Source: Streptomyces cellulosae (lineage in GTDB: Bacteria > Actinomycetota > Actinomycetes > Streptomycetales > Streptomycetaceae). Taken from it: a stretch of 64,000 nt of DNA. Where the stretch lies: positions 79,349 through 143,348 of the forward strand of contig NZ_JOEV01000013.1 of assembly GCF_000721105.1 (NCBI RefSeq), given 5' to 3'. How positions within the stretch are numbered: the stretch's first letter is position 1; each line of letters begins with the position of its first letter. The notes below the pieces were generated by a model. That model had not been told where the DNA came from. It did not search any database and worked only from the letters and a program-made list of their open reading frames with translations. Shown here one piece after another: positions 60,779-64,000 of the stretch. Both the position numbers and the translations under genes were made by a program.

Positions 60779-61680
60779 GCACACAGCACCAGCACGCCGA
60801 CGCGGACGGCACGGGCACACCCCGCCGCGCAGGCATATCCTCACGCACCCGCCATGGCACCGCCCTCACCCGCGTGCTCGGCTACACCGCCCTCGTCGCC
60901 ATCGCGCTGCTCTACATCTACCCCTTCCTCATCCAGCTCGCGACGAGCTTCAAGACCGACGCGGACGCCACCAGCCACCCGCTGTCGCTGTGGCCGCAAC
61001 ATTTCACGACAGCGGCATTCAGCCGGCTCGCCGAAGCGGACTACCCACGCTGGTTCGCGAACTCCGTCGTCGTCTCGCTCTTCGTCACCGCGGGCCGTGT
61101 GTTCTTCGACTCCTTGGCCGGATACGCGCTGGCCCGGCTGCGCTTCCCCGGTCGCGGAGCACTGTTCGCCGCCGTCATCGCGGTCATGGCCGTGCCCGGC
61201 GTCGTTCTGCTCATCCCGAAGTTCCTCGTCCTCAACCAGCTCGGGATGTACGACTCCTACTCGGGCATGATCGTGCCGCTCCTTGCCGACGCCGCGGGGG
61301 TGTTCATCATGAAGCAGTTCTTCGAGTCGATCCCCGTCAGCGTCGAGGAAGCGGCCCGGATCGACGGCGCGAGCACCTTCCGGATCTTCTGGTCGATCGT
61401 GCTGCCCATGGCCCGGCCGGCGCTCATCACCCTGACCATCCTGTCGTTCCAGGGATCGTGGAACGAACTGCCGCATTTCATCGTGTCCCGGCAGAGCCCG
61501 GACCTGAACACCCTGACCAGCGGAGTGGCCTCGCTCGTCTCCGGCCAGCTGGGCCTGGGCAACCAGTACCCGATCAAGCTCGCGGCGACCCTGCTCATGA
61601 CCATCCCCGTGGCACTGGTCTTCTTCGCCTTCCAACGGCACTTCGTTCGCGGCGGCACGGCAGGCGCGACCAAGGGATAG
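60775..61680 (+). CDS. ABC sugar importer permease (MalG type)
   Basis: 301 residues. Six helices from LGYTALVAIALLYIYPFLIQ; EAA loop EEAARIDGASTFRIFWSIVL. CACGGAGG lies eight bases upstream. Partner of the preceding permease. Confidence 0.93.
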   Translation: MSTQHQHADADGTGTPRRAGISSRTRHGTALTRVLGYTALVAIALLYIYPFLIQLATSFKTDADATSHPLSLWPQHFTTAAFSRLAEADYPRWFANSVVVSLFVTAGRVFFDSLAGYALARLRFPGRGALFAAVIAVMAVPGVVLLIPKFLVLNQLGMYDSYSGMIVPLLADAAGVFIMKQFFESIPVSVEEAARIDGASTFRIFWSIVLPMARPALITLTILSFQGSWNELPHFIVSRQSPDLNTLTSGVASLVSGQLGLGNQYPIKLAATLLMTIPVALVFFAFQRHFVRGGTAGATKG

Positions 61681-61758
61681 CCGGCGAGCACCCGAGATCG
61701 TCGTGATCAATGCGCGGGCGGTGCGGGCCACGCACCCCCTCCGACAGGACCGAGCCAC

Positions 61759-63426
61759 ATGAACAACCCGCCCCCAGCGAACGACGTCCCGAACGACACC
61801 GCGAACGACTTCTGGTGGCGCTCCGCGGTCATCTACCAGGTGTACATACGCAGCTTCGCCGACGGCGACGGTGACGGAACCGGCGACATCGCCGGCCTCC
61901 GCTCCCACCTGCACTACCTGGCCCACCTCGGTGTCGACGCGATCTGGATCAACCCCTGGTACCCGTCCCCGTTGGCCGACGGCGGCTACGACGTCTCCGA
62001 CTTCCGCGACATCCACCCCACCTACGGCACCCTCGACGAGGCCCGGAAGCTGATCGCCGAGGCTCACGAACTGGGCCTTCGGGTGATTTTGGACATCGTT
62101 CCTAACCACGTCTCCGACCAACACGCCTGGTTCCAGGAGGCGCTGGCGGTACTGCCCGGCTCCCCGGAACGCGACCGGTTCATCTTCCGCGACGGGAAAG
62201 GGGAGGACGGCAGCGAGCCCCCCAACGACTGGCACGCGGCCTTCGGCGGCCCCACCTGGACCCGTACACCGGACGGCCAGTGGTACCTCCACCTCTTCGC
62301 CCCAGAACAACCCGACCTAAACTGGGACGACGCCGAGGTCCGGGCCGAGTTCGAGTCGATCCTGCGCTTCTGGTTCGACCTGGGCGTCGACGGCTTCCGC
62401 ATCGACGTCGCCCACGGCATGGTCAAGGACCCGGCCCTCCCGGACCTCGGCCTGACGGAGTTCTCCGTCATCGCCGCCGAGGGCCAGGAGAACCACCCGC
62501 ACTGGGACCGCGACGGCGTCCACGACATCTTCCGTAACTGGCGGGCCATCGCCGACAGCTACCCCGACCCCCGCGTCTTCGTCGCCGAGGCCCACGTCCG
62601 CCCCGGCCGTATGCCCGACTACCTCCGCCCTGACGAACTCCACACCGCCTTCAACTTCGACTTCCTCAAGTGCGCCTTGGAGGCGGACAAGTTGAGGGAG
62701 GTCATCGACCGCACGATCACCGATCTAGCGAAGGCCGGCGCCCCCGCCACCTGGGTCCTCTCCAACCACGACGAAGCCCGCCACGTCACCCGCTACGGCC
62801 GCGCCCACACCGGCGTCACGACCCCGGCCTCTGACCAGGGCCACGCCACCGACCTCGCCCTCGGCACCCGCCGCGCCCGAGCGGCGGCCCTGCTGATGCT
62901 GGCCCTGCCCGGAGGCGCCTACATCTACCAGGGCGAGGAACTCGGCCTGTACGAGGTCGAAGACCTCCCCGAGTCGGCGCTCCAGGACCCTACCTGGGAA
63001 CGCTCCGGCCACACGATCCGAGGCCGTGACGGCTGCCGCGTCCCCCTCCCCTGGACCGGCGACACCCCGCCCTTCGGCTTCGGCACGTTCGTGTCCGCCA
63101 CGCCCTGGCTCCCCCAGCCCGCCGGCTGGAAGTCCTACACCGCCGAAGCCAACCAGGCCGAGCGCACGTCCATGCTCCAGCTCTACCGCTCCGCCCTGCG
63201 CCTGCGCCGCACCAGCCCCGACCTGCGGGGCGAGGGGTTCCGCTGGGTGGACAGCCCGCCCGGCACGCTCCTCTTCGAACGCGGTACTGGCCTGCTGTGC
63301 GCGGTCAACCTCTCCGACCAGCCGGTCCCGCTCCCCGACGCCGCCAACCCCCTGCTCGCCTCAGGACCGCTGACCAAGGACGGGATGCTGCCGCCGGACA
63401 CCACGGTCCTGCTGCATCTGGATTGA
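61759..63426 (+). CDS. Alpha-glucosidase (GH13, oligo-1,6-glucosidase/AglA-like)
   Basis: 555 residues. GH13 barrel motifs: region I DIVPNHVSDQHAWF, region II GFRIDVAHGM (nucleophile D216), region III VFVAEAHVRPGRM (acid/base E277), region IV WVLSNHDEARHV (D338). DGDGDGTGDIAGL near the N-terminus is the calcium-site loop of the oligo-1,6-glucosidase group. No signal peptide, so it hydrolyses imported alpha-glucosides such as maltose, trehalose or isomaltose derivatives. Last gene of the uptake operon. Confidence 0.94.
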   Translation: MNNPPPANDVPNDTANDFWWRSAVIYQVYIRSFADGDGDGTGDIAGLRSHLHYLAHLGVDAIWINPWYPSPLADGGYDVSDFRDIHPTYGTLDEARKLIAEAHELGLRVILDIVPNHVSDQHAWFQEALAVLPGSPERDRFIFRDGKGEDGSEPPNDWHAAFGGPTWTRTPDGQWYLHLFAPEQPDLNWDDAEVRAEFESILRFWFDLGVDGFRIDVAHGMVKDPALPDLGLTEFSVIAAEGQENHPHWDRDGVHDIFRNWRAIADSYPDPRVFVAEAHVRPGRMPDYLRPDELHTAFNFDFLKCALEADKLREVIDRTITDLAKAGAPATWVLSNHDEARHVTRYGRAHTGVTTPASDQGHATDLALGTRRARAAALLMLALPGGAYIYQGEELGLYEVEDLPESALQDPTWERSGHTIRGRDGCRVPLPWTGDTPPFGFGTFVSATPWLPQPAGWKSYTAEANQAERTSMLQLYRSALRLRRTSPDLRGEGFRWVDSPPGTLLFERGTGLLCAVNLSDQPVPLPDAANPLLASGPLTKDGMLPPDTTVLLHLD

Positions 63427-63491
63427 CTGTCGTACGGCTACGGGATCGCCCCAGCCGGCCTCCCCCGCGCGCCTGGTCGCGCCCCCATACG

Positions 63492-63548
63492 CCAGGGCCT
63501 GTCCGGTGATCACTCCCCGCCGATCGGACAGGCCCTGGTCCATCTGCA
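63492..63548. terminator. Long-stem terminator after the glucosidase gene
   Basis: Perfect 14-bp arms (63492-63505 with 63535-63548) around a 29-nt loop, 65 bases past the stop. Confidence 0.75.
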
Positions 63549-63778
63549 GAAGCTGAATGGAGTTGCCAGAGACGGGCGGGCCCGAGCCTCCATCAGGCCC
63601 GGAGCCGTTCAGGTCAGCACACGAGAGACCGAGTGCCCTTGTGGGGCCGCTACACGTTCGGGGCCGTTTTCAGACGGCCCACACGACCGGTTCCACAGAG
63701 AAGGTCATCGCCACGTTCGTGGGGCGACCGGGTGTGTTGTCCGGCACGGACGTGCCCCGACGACACACCCCGGACGGG

Positions 63779-63838
63779 TCACTTCCAGACGGATGCCAGT
63801 CGCCACGCCTGCAGGTGAGTGAGTTCGGCGGTTCCATC
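63779..63838 (-). pseudogene. Second GH32 C-terminal remnant
   Basis: The minus strand reads DGTAELTHLQAWRLASVWK then stop, the same gene end as 15851-16106 (ENGTAELARLRAWRLASIWK). Beyond it upstream the similarity stops. Only about 20 codons survive. Confidence 0.55.
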
Positions 63839-63937
63839 GGGCCGTTTTCACTTCGGGCAGTTCCCGTCCGCGTGCACCAGCCCCTCACAAACGCTTATCC
63901 GGCTAGTGCTGCACCGCACAAGTTCCGCCGATGGCTA

Positions 63938-64000
63938 TCAGGCGGTGAGGTGTTTGTTGATGGCGTCGATGTCGAGGCGGTCATGCGTGGTACGGGTGCC
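63938..64000 (-). CDS. C-terminal end of an unidentified gene (runs off window)
   Basis: The last 20 codons read GTRTTHDRLDIDAINKHLTA then TGA. The polar, basic tail could belong to a transposase, but there is too little to say. Confidence 0.3.
   Translation of the reverse strand, partial: GTRTTHDRLDIDAINKHLTA

Overview
The window reads as part of a Streptomyces (or close actinomycete) chromosome. GC is very high, third codon positions are almost always G or C, GTG and TTG starts occur, genes pack into ATGA/GTGA-overlapping operons, and one-component regulators (LysR, TetR, MerR, LacI, AraC, LuxR/SARP), ABC importers and MFS pumps are frequent. No ribosomal or other core housekeeping block is present. 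Many decayed gene ends, an IS3-type remnant, a tRNA 3' fragment and tandem repeats suggest an accessory, arm-like region.

Layout. 1-3.8 kb: a carboxylate module (CitMHS transporter, LysR, CaiB-type CoA-transferase, CitE-type lyase) with the same ATGCG-N5-CGCAT box before both transcription units. 3.9-5 kb: a lone von Willebrand A protein. 5-10.9 kb: a glucuronide module (UidA-type beta-glucuronidase, ABC importer, TetR). 10.9-13.6 kb: MFS exporter plus decayed gene ends. 13.6-14.4 kb: sodF with a Nur-type operator and a 3'UTR that looks like the s-SodF small RNA. 14.8-16.1 kb: TSUP exporter and a GH32 remnant. 16.6-25.7 kb: alpha/beta-hydrolase and SDR cluster with TetR and MerR regulators, a duplicated promoter block, minisatellites and an unusual hydrolase with Thr at the nucleophile position. 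25.7-30.6 kb: remnants, secreted proteins, a RibD-like reductase and a ParA-like ATPase coupled to a 65-residue ORF.

30.7-39 kb is the most system-like stretch. BlaI and an M56 peptidase diverge from a five-gene operon (DedA, two PAP2 phosphatases, OmpR-type regulator, histidine kinase) across interlocking BlaI-type dyads. Downstream, two COG4705 membrane proteins flank a FetB-like permease, and both COG4705 genes are preceded by TTCAGG-type direct repeats one helical turn apart. The inferred circuit is protease -> BlaI -> envelope/lipid enzymes plus two-component system -> COG4705 proteins.

39-44.6 kb: NMT1/SsuA-type ABC importer divergent from a CitA/CitB-like two-component system. 44.9-50.6 kb: large MalT-SARP hybrid regulator, siderophore-interacting flavoprotein, DHA2 exporter. 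50.9-53.6 kb: decayed flavin monooxygenase, NmrA-like oxidoreductase, AraC regulator. 54.2 kb: tRNA 3' fragment that looks like an old attachment site. 54.6-63.4 kb: alpha-glucan module (debranching enzyme, LacI, ABC importer, GH13 glucosidase) with a LacI palindrome. The window ends in a second GH32 tail fragment and the C-terminus of an unidentified gene.
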